From contig JANDJL010000021.1 of NCBI GenBank assembly GCA_024330965.1, positions 1 through 54,733 of the forward strand: 54,733 nt of DNA, written 5' to 3'. The DNA comes from Nitrospira sp. Lineage in GTDB: Bacteria; Nitrospirota; Nitrospiria; Nitrospirales; Nitrospiraceae. The translations under genes were made by a program, and so were the position numbers. The notes beneath the pieces were generated by a model that saw only the letters and a list, made by a program, of their open reading frames with translations, did not search any database and had not been told where the DNA came from. How positions within the stretch are numbered: the first letter of the stretch is position 1; each line of letters opens with the position of its first letter. Shown piece by piece: positions 40,183-49,359 of the stretch.

Positions 40183-41949
40183 TCATCTTAAGTATCGGAG
40201 GAGTGAACTCTCGAACACTTGGGTCAAGGTTCGACTGGCGGCTTCTATCGCATACTGCTGCAACACCAAATCGGATATGGCCTTCGCCAAATCAATGTCT
40301 TCGACCCGAGAAAGCAGTTCACTGTAAAAGGACTTGGCCTCTTCCAACTGATCCGCACCGACCGCCATGCGGTTCGACAGCGCCCCGATTTCACCCTGGA
40401 GGCTTCCCACATGAGCAATACTCCCATTTAATCCTCCCAGCGCATCAGTGATGCCGGCGCGATCGTTGCCCCGCAATGCACGTACCAACTGCTTGACGGA
40501 CGCGAAGAGATCAACCGTATCCGATGAGAAAATTCGATGCCCGGGCAAATTGGTCGGAACCGTTTGACCGGGGCCCACCTCGATCGACTGAAGGCCGTCG
40601 TCTCCCTGGTATTGCACGCCGGTCACGATCGCAAACCGATCATCTGCTGCGGGTGTTCCCGACTCGTTGGTCAACCGCAGGCTGATTCCGTTCACGACAA
40701 TGGGCTGTCCCGATAGATACGTTTGATTGGCCGCCACCGTCCGCGGCGCCACACTGACGGAAAATGAGTCCCCCGTCTGCGGGCCACCCTGCTCTCCAGT
40801 CCCTATGATCACCCGCAGGCCGTCGAACTCGATCGGCGCGCCGGAGACAAAGACGTTGCCGGACGAGACCGTCGTTCCCGCCGTCACGTCGAGCACGGAG
40901 TATTGTGTCGATGACGTGAATTGGATACGATACTCGTGCAATGTCAGCGACTGCGGCTCGACGACGCCGGCATCGATGACTCTTGCGTGTCCTATGTTGG
41001 CCGAACTCGCCGCCGTATCGACAGGAACGGTGACGTTCAAGACGTCATAGGTTGAAGTCGAAGTGAAGCGAATGACGTAATCATCGAGCGTCACGGCGTT
41101 CGGATCCACCACCTGGCCTTGGCTTGCCATGGCCCCGCCCGTATTGCCCAATCCCGGACTGACGGTCGCGGTCAACGCAAAAGGAACTTCTCCCGTCGTG
41201 GTGCTTCCTCCGTTGAAGCCGAGACTGGTCCGGCTCGAACCTCCGACGACCGAAACCTGGGAAGCAAGGCCGTGAGAATCGGAGGCGATCACAAGCCGAT
41301 CGGCATCGAACGTCACCGTCACGCGTTTGTCCGCGCCGGCCAGCGTGGTATCGGCGTTGATTCGATTTTGCAACCGGCTCGCCAGTTCACTGCCCGTCAA
41401 CGACTCGGTTCCCGACGTCAGATCGATGGTTCCGGATAGGACCCCATCGACCTCCACAAGCAACGTGTCGTTGCTCCCGTTGACCAGAGAAACCGGCTCG
41501 GCAATGGGCAAACCGGTCGCCCGCCCATGCGTGCTGGTACCAGTGAAAATGGGATGGCCGTTCAGATCGGTATTGGCCGACCGCTGCAATTGGGCGAACA
41601 GTTGGCGGACTTCCGCGGCCCCGATGACTCGTTCGGCCGGCCCGTTCGTGTCACTGCGGAACTGAACGGCAAGTTGTTGAAGACGAGACAGCGAATCGCT
41701 CACGTCCATCAGCACTCGATCCGAGAAATCGAGACGCGTTCTTCCAAAGCTGATATTTCGCAATCGCTGGTCGATGGCCGCGATCGAAACCTTGTGATGA
41801 AGAATCTGGTGAAAGGCGCTTGGATCATCGGAGGGCCGACGCACCGCTTTGCCGGTGGAGACTTGCTGTTGCAGATCAAGCAACCGAGCGCGCGATCGTT
41901 GCAAATTGTTGGTGAGCACGCCGAAGACGTGCGATTCCGTGACACGCAT
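40183..41949 (-). CDS. flgL: Flagellar hook-associated protein 3
   Basis: 588 residues, nearly twice the roughly 320 of E. coli FlgL. The N-terminal coiled coil (ESHVFGVLTNNLQRSRARLLDLQQQVSTGK) and C-terminal helix (QYAIEAASRTLTQVFESSLLRYLR) are flagellin-like and form the D0/D1 core. The extra length lies in the middle: a beta module (residues about 158-247) and two tandem repeats (about 281-365). Both have counterparts in FlgK. FlgL joins the hook to the filament. It follows flgK by 14 nt. The start ATG 41949 has only a weak ribosome site. Confidence 0.92.
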   Translation of the reverse strand: MRVTESHVFGVLTNNLQRSRARLLDLQQQVSTGKAVRRPSDDPSAFHQILHHKVSIAAIDQRLRNISFGRTRLDFSDRVLMDVSDSLSRLQQLAVQFRSDTNGPAERVIGAAEVRQLFAQLQRSANTDLNGHPIFTGTSTHGRATGLPIAEPVSLVNGSNDTLLVEVDGVLSGTIDLTSGTESLTGSELASRLQNRINADTTLAGADKRVTVTFDADRLVIASDSHGLASQVSVVGGSSRTSLGFNGGSTTTGEVPFALTATVSPGLGNTGGAMASQGQVVDPNAVTLDDYVIRFTSTSTYDVLNVTVPVDTAASSANIGHARVIDAGVVEPQSLTLHEYRIQFTSSTQYSVLDVTAGTTVSSGNVFVSGAPIEFDGLRVIIGTGEQGGPQTGDSFSVSVAPRTVAANQTYLSGQPIVVNGISLRLTNESGTPAADDRFAIVTGVQYQGDDGLQSIEVGPGQTVPTNLPGHRIFSSDTVDLFASVKQLVRALRGNDRAGITDALGGLNGSIAHVGSLQGEIGALSNRMAVGADQLEEAKSFYSELLSRVEDIDLAKAISDLVLQQYAIEAASRTLTQVFESSLLRYLR

Positions 41950-41963
41950 ACGTAATCTCTCGG

Positions 41964-43991
41964 TTACTTGAGGGACAAGATGGTTTGAAACATCTCGTCG
42001 GACACGCGAATCAAACGCGATGCGGCCTCGAACCCCCGCTGGAACTTGATCAGCGCGACGAGCTCTTCGTCCAACGATACGCCGGACACCTGAGCGCGCA
42101 TCGCGTCGATTTGATCCCGCAGGATTTCTTGCGCCTGATGATCCCGATCGGTCGAATGGACCGTAACCCCGAAATCCGCCGCGAGCCGCCGATAGGCGTC
42201 TTGCAACGTTCCCTGTCCGAAATGCTCGAACGGCCGATATTGCAATCCGGCCAGCGCCAGCATGTTAACGTTGTTGCCAGGCACCCCGTTGCGAAGCGAT
42301 GAGGCGGCCACCGACGCCGGATCGGTCAAGACCACCGAGATCGCGCGCGCCGCATCTTCATAGGAATTGACGGACAAGATGTCGCCGGCCGCCGGCGTTC
42401 CCGTCACCGTCACGCTGATGCCGTCGAAATTGAGAGTGTGGGGATCGGTGTAGGTTCCCGATGCCGCAGTGCTCAGACCAGCCAAAAGGCCGAGCGATGA
42501 GCGCGCGGTGCCGCCGGTGACATCGACCGAAGAAGTCGAATCGGTCGAGTTCGACGTCAGGACCAGGCGATTGGTCGTCGTGTCGAACACCACGGTCACG
42601 GTTTTCCCCGCTGCCTGCAATGTGGCATCGGCGTTGATTTGCGTTTGGATTTCCGTCGCCAACTCAGCGCCGGAGGTGTAGGAACGGCCAGGCGGCGCGG
42701 CGCCGGTCAGTGTGACGGTTCCAGATGCGACACCGTCAACAGTCACCGTCAGGGTGTCATTGCTGCCGGTCACGATGGAAAGCGGTTCATCCGTCGAGGG
42801 AGCCGAGATGGACGTTCCCAAATAATTTCCGCGAACCGGCGATCCCGTCGTCCGATCGATGATTGAATAGACCGTGGGCGACGAAAACCGAATCTCGTAG
42901 TCATGAAACGTCAAGAGACTGGGCGCCGTCACCGTCCCGGTCTGAACCGAGGCGGTTCCCTGATTGGCGACGGCCGACGCGGTCGAAACGGTCGGGTTGC
43001 TGAACACATCCAACCCCGTCGTGGCATTCAGCCCGAACCCGACGCGATGGATTTGGTTGACGGCGTTCGCCAGCGTCGCAGCGATAAGATCGAACGTCCG
43101 CTGTAATTCGACGATCGTGACGTCGCGAAGATCCAGCAAGCCCCGTAACCGACCGTTGGAAATCAGATCGTTGATGCTCAGCGCTCTGGTCCCCCCCATA
43201 GAATAGCCGACGGACACAAGCCCCTGGCTCCCAGGCTCTTCGACGGCGGTCAATTCCCGTACGGTCTCACCGTCCACCAGCACCTGACCGCGGGCAACAT
43301 AGACCGACACCGCCCCCGTGGCATGTTCCAGCGTCGTGAGATCGATTTTCTCGGCCAATTCGTTGACGGCCTGTTGTCGCTGATCCCGCAAATCGTTGGC
43401 GCTTTGCCCCATAAGTTCGGCATTCACGATCTTGCCGTTCAACTCGGCGATTCGGCTGGACAGCCCGTTGATTTCTACGACGGTTTGTTTGACCTGAAAA
43501 TTGGCCGATTGCCGGGCCTCGGCAAGATCCGACGCGGCCTGATTGAGGTTCGAGGCAAGCTGCACGGCTTTGGCGAGGAAGGCCGATCTTGCCGCCAGTT
43601 CCCCCGGATTGGTCGCGACATCCTGAATCGCTCGAAAGAATTCCGTCAAGCCGCCCGCGATGCCGTGGCTGACCCCATCTCCGAATATGTTCTGAAGGCG
43701 GGATAACATGTCTTTGGCGATCGACAGCCGTCCCATATTCTGCCGCGACAGCGTCACCTGCACCTCGACGAAGTGATCAACGGAACGGCGGATGGAAGCG
43801 GCATACACGCCGGTCCCCACCATGCCAGGCCGGCCGTGGATCGGCGGACGTTCGGACAGTACGACCGTCTGCCGCGAATACCCCGTCGTATTGACATTCG
43901 CCACATTGTGCCCGGTCACCGTCAGCGCCACTTGGGACGTCGCCAGCGCACTTTTGGCTATTTCAAATAGAGAACCAATCCCACCTGTCAC
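41964..43991 (-). CDS. flgK: Flagellar hook-associated protein 1
   Basis: 675 residues, longer than the usual 550. The first 150 residues are typical (IAKSALATSQVALTVTGHNVANVNTTG split, then SRQTVVLSERPPI), and so is the coiled-coil segment DLRDQRQQAVNELAEKIDLTT. The C-terminus has SLDEELVALIKFQRGFEAASRLI, the flagellar rod/hook family end. The middle holds an insert that shares sequence with FlgL. The start is GTG 43991 with GAGGG at 5-6 nt. FlgK sits between hook and FlgL; its chaperone FlgN is encoded directly upstream. Confidence 0.93.
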   Translation of the reverse strand: MTGGIGSLFEIAKSALATSQVALTVTGHNVANVNTTGYSRQTVVLSERPPIHGRPGMVGTGVYAASIRRSVDHFVEVQVTLSRQNMGRLSIAKDMLSRLQNIFGDGVSHGIAGGLTEFFRAIQDVATNPGELAARSAFLAKAVQLASNLNQAASDLAEARQSANFQVKQTVVEINGLSSRIAELNGKIVNAELMGQSANDLRDQRQQAVNELAEKIDLTTLEHATGAVSVYVARGQVLVDGETVRELTAVEEPGSQGLVSVGYSMGGTRALSINDLISNGRLRGLLDLRDVTIVELQRTFDLIAATLANAVNQIHRVGFGLNATTGLDVFSNPTVSTASAVANQGTASVQTGTVTAPSLLTFHDYEIRFSSPTVYSIIDRTTGSPVRGNYLGTSISAPSTDEPLSIVTGSNDTLTVTVDGVASGTVTLTGAAPPGRSYTSGAELATEIQTQINADATLQAAGKTVTVVFDTTTNRLVLTSNSTDSTSSVDVTGGTARSSLGLLAGLSTAASGTYTDPHTLNFDGISVTVTGTPAAGDILSVNSYEDAARAISVVLTDPASVAASSLRNGVPGNNVNMLALAGLQYRPFEHFGQGTLQDAYRRLAADFGVTVHSTDRDHQAQEILRDQIDAMRAQVSGVSLDEELVALIKFQRGFEAASRLIRVSDEMFQTILSLK

Positions 43992-44003
43992 GGTCGCCCT
44001 CGG

Positions 44004-44513
44004 TCACCCTTGTTGATATAGAAACCCATTGGCTGGAGCCGACGCCCGTCGCCCGTCGCTTCCATACCCTTCCCGTTCCGAGACGGCGGCGCTTCCGGCC
44101 GACAGCGCCCGATCGATCACCGTTCGAATCGCATCGACGAGCGCGCCGTTCCGCCTCAGCCCCTCACGGACCGATTCCGCGGCCTCGGTCAGCGAGTGAC
44201 GCCTTACGCGAAGCTCTCCGGCTTCCTCCGGCATCAGCCGATCCAGCATGGCCTGCCATGATATCGATTGGAGGAGTCCGCGCCGCGCGGCGAGATCTCG
44301 CAAGACCTCATCGGTCTCTCGGACAAGCCGTTGAAGAGACTCCAGCAGAGCCAACCGTTCGCTGTTAATCGAGGGGAATTTCTCGATCGCAAGGCTCCGT
44401 ACAGCCTGACGTTCATCCTCAAGAGTTTTCAGTAGAGCCCGACAGGCGGCTTCCTCTTGATCGAGAAGCCGAAACAGCTCGGCCGGCGTCGGTGTATGAG
44501 ACGACACATTCAT
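44004..44513 (-). CDS. flgN: Flagellar export chaperone FlgN
   Basis: 169 residues, almost entirely helical, as for FlgN, which guards FlgK and FlgL before export. The N-terminus TPAELFRLLDQEEAACRALLKTLEDE then RQAVRSLAIEKF matches the family's first coiled-coil helix. ATG 44513 is chosen because AAGGAG lies about 5 nt before it; the frame open to 44609 would overlap flgM. Identity rests on helical pattern, size and its place between flgM and flgK. The C-terminal 40 residues are low in complexity. Confidence 0.85.
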   Translation of the reverse strand: MNVSSHTPTPAELFRLLDQEEAACRALLKTLEDERQAVRSLAIEKFPSINSERLALLESLQRLVRETDEVLRDLAARRGLLQSISWQAMLDRLMPEEAGELRVRRHSLTEAAESVREGLRRNGALVDAIRTVIDRALSAGSAAVSEREGYGSDGRRASAPANGFLYQQG

Positions 44514-44595
44514 GTATGCTCCTTCCGGAGGGACGGAAACGTCGCGCCGTCCCTTTTGTATCATGTCATGCCGCCCATCGGATGCCTGGGCAGAT

Positions 44596-44901
44596 TTAGA
44601 CGATAGCATCGGTGAGGACGTGTCGGATCAACGCGTCACCCACTTTCCGGCCGCTCACGTCATAGATCCCGTTATCGATTTCCTGCTTGATTCGATTGAT
44701 CCGCTCCACCCGAGCAGGGTCCGGCTGCTCGGTCAGGGTCAATATGCGCTGCAATTCTTTGGCCCGCTCGGAGATATGGACCTGATCCCTAACAACCTCT
44801 CTGGAGACAGGTTGAGACTTGACGCCGGAGCCGTCGAGGTCCTGCACGCCCAGCAGCAACTTAGCCAGATGATCCGTTTTCCCGTTTCCTGAGATATGCA
44901 T
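44596..44901 (-). CDS. flgM: Anti-sigma-28 factor FlgM
   Basis: 101 residues. The conserved C-terminal sigma-binding part is clear: QPVSREVVRDQVHISERAKELQ (split), then ARVERINRIKQEIDNGIYDVSGRKVGDALI. FlgM holds FliA inactive until it is exported through the finished hook. AAGGAG is 7 nt upstream of ATG 44901. A near-perfect sigma-28 promoter lies 69-95 bp upstream, so FliA should drive its own inhibitor, as in enterics. Confidence 0.93.
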   Translation of the reverse strand: MHISGNGKTDHLAKLLLGVQDLDGSGVKSQPVSREVVRDQVHISERAKELQRILTLTEQPDPARVERINRIKQEIDNGIYDVSGRKVGDALIRHVLTDAIV

Positions 44902-44969
44902 GCGCCAACTCCTTCCTCTTCGATACCTTCTGTGAAGGCCTCACACTCCTTTCGCTCCTCGTCGATCTC

Positions 44970-44996
44970 TTATCGGTACATATGGAAAAAACTTGA
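44970..44996 (-). promoter_or_regulatory. Sigma-28 (FliA) promoter of flgM-flgN-flgK-flgL-csrA-fliW
   Basis: Minus strand TCAAGTTT (44989-44996), 11 nt, ACCGATAA (44970-44977). The enteric sigma-28 consensus is TAAAGTTT-N11-GCCGATAA, so 14 of 16 defined positions match with the exact spacing. The -35 begins 16 bp after the flgJ stop. Transcription would start near 44962, giving a 60-nt leader before flgM. Confidence 0.85.
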
Positions 44997-45011
44997 GAAT
45001 TTTTCGGGGTC

Positions 45012-45398
45012 TCACAACCGATGCTGCTCGGCATATGCCAGGAACATACGCTGGATCCCGATGCCGCCCGATTCCGCAGCCCGCCTCCCGATTTCCTGAT
45101 CGGACAAGAAGTGGAAGTACGAACCCTGTCTATCCGTGACGGCTCCTTGAGGAACAGTTTCCCTCATCACCTTCAACAAATACGAGATGAAGTACGCTTC
45201 AAATTCCCGCCCGGCTTCGACCAGTTGCCGGCGAGCCTCTTCTCCTTGATGAGAGGCGGCAACCAGCCGGCCCGATGTGGTTGGATTCGTCAGGCTCCGG
45301 TCCCACGAGATTGAGATTCCGCCGTCTGGTGCCGCTGCATGGAGCGACGGCCATGACGAGAAGAACACTTCTGCTGCGGAAATCGACGGATTCACCAT
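45012..45398 (-). CDS. flgJ: Rod-binding protein, FlgJ N-terminal type
   Basis: 128 residues: only the rod-cap domain, without the C-terminal peptidoglycan hydrolase found in gamma- and beta-proteobacterial FlgJ. The family core is clear: REFEAYFISYLLKVMRETVP, then YFHFLSDQEIGRRAAESGGIGI (split) and QRMFLAYAEQ. The first 55 residues are Ser/Ala-rich and poorly conserved. A separate hydrolase would have to open the peptidoglycan; the NlpC/P60 lipoprotein at the left of the window is one of many candidates. ATG 45398 follows GGGAGG. Confidence 0.9.
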   Translation of the reverse strand: MVNPSISAAEVFFSSWPSLHAAAPDGGISISWDRSLTNPTTSGRLVAASHQGEEARRQLVEAGREFEAYFISYLLKVMRETVPQGAVTDRQGSYFHFLSDQEIGRRAAESGGIGIQRMFLAYAEQHRL

Positions 45399-45412
45399 GC
45401 CGTCCTCCCTTT

Positions 45413-46546
45413 TTACATAATTTCCAGTCTCGCCTGTAGCGATCCGGCCGATTGCAAGGCCGATAAAATAGCCACCAGGTCCCGCGGCGTAACTCCCACT
45501 GCGTTGAGCGCGCGAACGACGTCTCCGAGCGTCACCGTCTCATCCACGACCATCAGCCGAGACTCCTGTTCCTTCACTTCGGTTTGGACGTCCGGCGTGA
45601 CGACCGTTTGTCCACCGGTGGAACCGATCATCGGCGCCGGCGGCTGCGAGACGTTCAACGTGTTCTTCACGGAAATCGTCAGGTTCCCGTGCGAAATGGC
45701 GCAGGTCGAAATCCGGACATGCTCGCCAAGCACCACCGTCCCGGTCCGTTCATTGACGACCACTTTCGCGACGGCGTCGACGGAAACGTCCAACCCCTCG
45801 ATGGAGGCGATGTATTCCACGACGCGCCCGTGGAACTCTGCCGGAATCGCAGCTTTCACCTGCCCGGCGTTGACGGCCACGGCGCTTCCCTTGCCGAACG
45901 CGCTGCCGATGGCCTCGGCCACCCGAGTCGCCGTGGTAAAATCAGGCTGTCGAAGCAACACGGACACGGTCTCCCACGAGTCGAGATCGACGAGCACTTC
46001 TTTCTCGATGATGGCGCCGCCAGGGACGATACCGGCGACTTGATGATTTTTGGCCACCGTCGCCCCCCCCGCCCCTCCCGTCCCGCCGAGAAATCCTCCA
46101 ATCGACACCGGTCCTTGCGCCACGGCATAGACCTGCTGATTGGCCGCTTTCAACGGCGTGAGCAGCAGAGTGCCGCCCTGCAGGCTTTTCGCATTCGCCA
46201 TGGAGGACACGACGGCGTCGAGCGTCATACCTGGCTTTGAAAACGGCGGCAGTTTCGCGGTCACCATCACCGAGGCGATGTTCCTCGTCAACAGTTGAAT
46301 CGGATCGATGACCAAATTGACGCCCATTTTGTTCAACATGGACATCATCGCCTGGATGGTGAACTGTCCGCCGATCACTTGATCTCCAGTACGGTCCAAC
46401 CCCACCACCAGACCGTAGCCGATCAATTGGTTGTCCCGGACACCCTCGATGGCGCCAATGTCCTTGATCCGCACCGCGTCGGCCGAGACGGGGCATGTGA
46501 GTGAACCGATCAGCGCTATCCAGAGGACAGCGCGGACGGTCGCCAC
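45413..46546 (-). CDS. flgI: Flagellar P-ring protein FlgI
   Basis: 377 residues from GTG 46546, close to the usual 365, with a signal peptide VRAVLWIALIGSLTCPVSADA. Family blocks are RIKDIGAIEGVRDNQLIGYGL, GLDRTGDQVIGG, MLNKMGVNL and ANAKSLQGGTLLLTPL. The C-terminus LNAVGVTPRDLVAILSALQSAGSLQA is strongly conserved in FlgI. It forms the periplasmic ring around the rod. GGGGGA lies about 5 nt before the GTG. The frame remains open far upstream and has a well-placed ribosome site at ATG 46846, so a longer form is possible (see 46547-46877). Confidence 0.93.
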   Translation of the reverse strand: MATVRAVLWIALIGSLTCPVSADAVRIKDIGAIEGVRDNQLIGYGLVVGLDRTGDQVIGGQFTIQAMMSMLNKMGVNLVIDPIQLLTRNIASVMVTAKLPPFSKPGMTLDAVVSSMANAKSLQGGTLLLTPLKAANQQVYAVAQGPVSIGGFLGGTGGAGGATVAKNHQVAGIVPGGAIIEKEVLVDLDSWETVSVLLRQPDFTTATRVAEAIGSAFGKGSAVAVNAGQVKAAIPAEFHGRVVEYIASIEGLDVSVDAVAKVVVNERTGTVVLGEHVRISTCAISHGNLTISVKNTLNVSQPPAPMIGSTGGQTVVTPDVQTEVKEQESRLMVVDETVTLGDVVRALNAVGVTPRDLVAILSALQSAGSLQARLEIM

Positions 46547-46877
46547 GGTCGTCCCCCGATGCTCCCCACCCGGTCCTTCACCCCTCCGCGAACGAGCGGC
46601 CGGCTGAGTCTGCTTGCGGCGAATCCAGATACGCGAGAGCCATCCTTTTTCCGCCATCGGCTCCGGCGTCAGAGGAACAGGCGCGCGATCCGTCTGCGCC
46701 TCGATCCCTCGCCTTGGCAACAACGGAGGGTTGCGGTCCGCGCGCCGCACAACTCCGCTTAACACCATCATGCGAAGAGACGCAGCGTTGAGCGGTTTCG
46801 GCCTGAGCCCTCTGAACGATGAAGCGGCGTATCGGGATCTGTGCATAACGGTTCCTTTGTCTCCCGGACGCATCGGA
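46547..46877 (-). other. 331 bp between flgH and flgI holding an in-frame FlgI extension
   Basis: This gap is far longer than any other in the cluster. On the minus strand it is open in the flgI frame. ATG 46846 has AAAGGA 6 nt upstream and would add 100 residues to FlgI, in front of its signal peptide. The added part is basic and proline-rich (RRGIEAQTDRAPVPLTPEP, IRRKQTQPAARSRRGEG). It contains MMVLSGVVRRAD, which resembles LMTLSGVVRRVD of FlgH. No other gene was recognised. It may be a leader, a separate small protein that reads into flgI, or untranslated sequence. Confidence 0.4.
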
Positions 46878-47579
46878 TTAAAAGGGATAAATCCAGTCCA
46901 ATACCCTGACGAACCAGCCGGGGCGCTGCACGTCGTCCAGCACGCCGAGCCCCGCATACTCGATCTTGGCATCGGCGATGGCCGACGACAGCACCGTGTT
47001 TTTGGTGTCGACGTCCACACGCCGCACCACCCCTGAAAGCGTCATCAATTGCTTTTCGCTGTTCACGGTCACTTCCCGACGGCCCTCGATGCGAAGATCG
47101 CCGTTCGGCAAGACCTCGGTAACGATGGCAGAAATGGTGCCGGTCAAGGTCCCTGTTCGGCTGGTCGCGCCCTTACCGCCGAACTTGCTGTTGGCCGAGG
47201 CGTCGATGCCGAATCCTCGACGGGTTTCATCACTGACCCTGATACCCGGCAGTCCCAAATAGCCCATTCCGCTTCCCACCAGACCATTTTGCACCGTGGA
47301 TTCCCGCTGCGCGGCTGTGTCGGCCGACTTCGATCCCTTGTGTTTCTCGTCGATCCTCACCGTCAGGATGTCGCCGACCCGCATGGCTCGAAGATCTTCA
47401 TAGAGATACGCCCGTCCATTTTCTTCCTGCCAGAGAGAGCCCACCGTTTTGGGAGGAGGCAAGGGTGGAACGGTGACCTTGCTCGACGCGCTCGGCTGGG
47501 AAGCGCATCCGCTCAACAGAACCATGACGGCCAGCCATCTAATCCCGCCAATCCCGAAACTTCCGTTCACCGTCACCAT
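46878..47579 (-). CDS. flgH: Flagellar L-ring lipoprotein FlgH
   Basis: 233 residues from ATG 47579. The lipoprotein signal ends LAVMVLLSGC, as required for outer-membrane anchoring. Conserved blocks are VGSLWQEENGRAYLYEDLRAM (split), RVGDILTVRIDEKHKGSKSAD, then LTGTISAIVTEVLPNGDLRI and EGRREVTVNSEKQ. The end GLGVLDDVQRPGWFVRVLDW is typical. It forms the ring in the outer membrane together with the FlgI P ring. Other starts (ATG 47591, GTG 47576) are possible and differ by a few residues. Confidence 0.93.
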   Translation of the reverse strand: MVTVNGSFGIGGIRWLAVMVLLSGCASQPSASSKVTVPPLPPPKTVGSLWQEENGRAYLYEDLRAMRVGDILTVRIDEKHKGSKSADTAAQRESTVQNGLVGSGMGYLGLPGIRVSDETRRGFGIDASANSKFGGKGATSRTGTLTGTISAIVTEVLPNGDLRIEGRREVTVNSEKQLMTLSGVVRRVDVDTKNTVLSSAIADAKIEYAGLGVLDDVQRPGWFVRVLDWIYPF

Positions 47580-47681
47580 CCCCCGGTGCATCCTCCGAAC
47601 ATATGGCTGCGGCCCCCCGTCTCCATCGTCACCTGTCGTTCCCCAACGGCACGCCACGTTTCGCCGACGTGATGGACCGTC

Positions 47682-48476
47682 TCAGAACTCCACCTGAACG
47701 AGACCCGGTGCGATAACCTTCGCTCGCAGCTCCCTGCCGGAATCCGCATTCGCCACCATGATGGTTTGCCCCACGTAGCCGCTTGATTTCGTCACCCCGT
47801 AGGCGTGAACCGACAAGCCGCCGCGCTTGGCTTCGATCAGCACTCGGTCGCCCTTTTTGATCACGACGGGGGCTTTCAAAAAGGCCGCGCGCAACGGAGT
47901 ATCGGCGGGAAGAGGCCGAGCCGCGCTCTTCCTGATCACTTGGTCCGGATCGACGACAAACGGATGAGCGAGCTGCATCACGCGCACCCGAACACTCTTG
48001 AGATCCGCCTCCTCGATGATCTCGTCCGGTTTGACGAATCGATTGAGCGCAACCGCATCGATCATCGCGGCCACATCCGCCGCGACTTCCAGGGTTCTCC
48101 AGACTTTCCCGTTCACCGTGACGGCCACCTGAAAATGACGGCGCCCCAGACGCTCCTCCGGTCGAACAGGAATCACGCGCCACTCGACGTTTCCAGGCGG
48201 CACGCCGACTGGATCGGAAGGCTCCAGGACCGAGACCTGCACCTCTTTGACCGTCCGCGCCCACTCTTTTTCCAAATACGATTGAATGCTCTTTGCAATC
48301 TCCTCCGGAGTCACGGCCCGATGGGCCGACCGACCTCCCGCCGATCGGGCGCCCGTTCCAGAGACGCCGATGACGGCGTGTCCTGGCTCGGACAAGATCT
48401 CGGCGGACGAGACGCCGTCGGCCCATACGATGGAGCCGATCAAAAGAAACGCAAAAAACACCGACGGTCGGCTCAT
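47682..48476 (-). CDS. flgA: Flagellar P-ring assembly chaperone FlgA
   Basis: 264 residues. Signal peptide VFFAFLLIGSIVWADGVSSA. An alanine/glycine-rich variable part follows. The conserved SAF domain lies in the second half: ALNRFVKPDEIIEEADLKSV, then RSAARPLPADTPLRAAFL-like sequence near 195-215, and VVIKKGDRVLIEAKRGGLSVHAYG (split). It assists polymerisation of FlgI in the periplasm. The start is well served by GGGAGG at 5 nt. It lies between flgG and flgH, in the normal order for this operon. Confidence 0.92.
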   Translation of the reverse strand: MSRPSVFFAFLLIGSIVWADGVSSAEILSEPGHAVIGVSGTGARSAGGRSAHRAVTPEEIAKSIQSYLEKEWARTVKEVQVSVLEPSDPVGVPPGNVEWRVIPVRPEERLGRRHFQVAVTVNGKVWRTLEVAADVAAMIDAVALNRFVKPDEIIEEADLKSVRVRVMQLAHPFVVDPDQVIRKSAARPLPADTPLRAAFLKAPVVIKKGDRVLIEAKRGGLSVHAYGVTKSSGYVGQTIMVANADSGRELRAKVIAPGLVQVEF

Positions 48477-48486
48477 GGCACCTCCC

Positions 48487-49278
48487 TTATCGCCGCAGAT
48501 TGTTGGCGATGGCCATCATCTCGTCGGACGCTTGAATAGTCTTTGAATTGATCTCGTAGCTTCGCTGGGCGATGATCATGTTGACCATTTCTTCCGCCAA
48601 ATTGACATTCGAGCTTTCCAGGAATCCTTGTTGGATTGTCCCGAATCCGGTCGAAAACCCTCCAGTGCCTTGAATCGGAGGCCCGGACGCAAAACTGTCG
48701 ATGAAAAGGTTATTGCCCATCGCCACCAATCCGGATGGATTATCAAAGCGCGTGAGTTGAATTTGACCGACCTGCGACGCCTGGGTCACACCGGGGAGCA
48801 GCACCGACACCGTGCCGTCTTGTCCGATATCGATCTTCAGCGCGCCGGACGGGATCGTAATCACGGGATTCAGCAGATCGCCGTCTCCGGTCACCAGGTT
48901 GCCGACGTTGTCACGTTTGAACGAGCCGTTGCGCGTGTACATGATCGTGCCGTCAGGGCGGGACACCTGAAAGAACCCCGGCCCGTCGATCGCGAGATCC
49001 AGCTCGTTGTTGGTTTGACGCATATTCCCCTGAAGCCATTCCTTGGCGACCGTCGTCGGTCGAACGCCTGCGCCGACCTGGATTCCCACGGGAAAGACTC
49101 CGACGTTCGACGCATTCGTCCCGGGAAGACGTTGGATTTGATACAGCAAATCGGCGAACTCGGCCCGGCTGCGCTTGAACGAGTTCGTATTGACGTTGGC
49201 AAGATTGTGCGCGATCGTATCGACGTTGATCTGCTGAGCCGTCATACCGGTCGCCGCCGTCCACATAGCCCGAATCAT
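48487..49278 (-). CDS. flgG: Distal rod protein FlgG
   Basis: 263 residues, the typical length. The start MIRAMWTAATGMTAQQINVD, then IAHNLANVNTNSFKRSRAEFADL, is the FlgG signature. LDLAIDGPGFFQVSRPDGT and YTRNGSFKRD follow. The C-terminus SNVNLAEEMVNMIIAQRSYE with NSKTIQASDEM is the rod/hook family end. It forms the distal rod running through the P and L rings. ATG 49278 follows GAGGAGGAACGAC. Confidence 0.96.
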   Translation of the reverse strand: MIRAMWTAATGMTAQQINVDTIAHNLANVNTNSFKRSRAEFADLLYQIQRLPGTNASNVGVFPVGIQVGAGVRPTTVAKEWLQGNMRQTNNELDLAIDGPGFFQVSRPDGTIMYTRNGSFKRDNVGNLVTGDGDLLNPVITIPSGALKIDIGQDGTVSVLLPGVTQASQVGQIQLTRFDNPSGLVAMGNNLFIDSFASGPPIQGTGGFSTGFGTIQQGFLESSNVNLAEEMVNMIIAQRSYEINSKTIQASDEMMAIANNLRR

Positions 49279-49359
49279 GTCGTTCCTCCTCGTTGCTCAC
49301 CGCCCATGAGCGCCGTTCCGCCGACGTCCATCCCGTTCCGCGCGAGGCGCGTCATGCGA

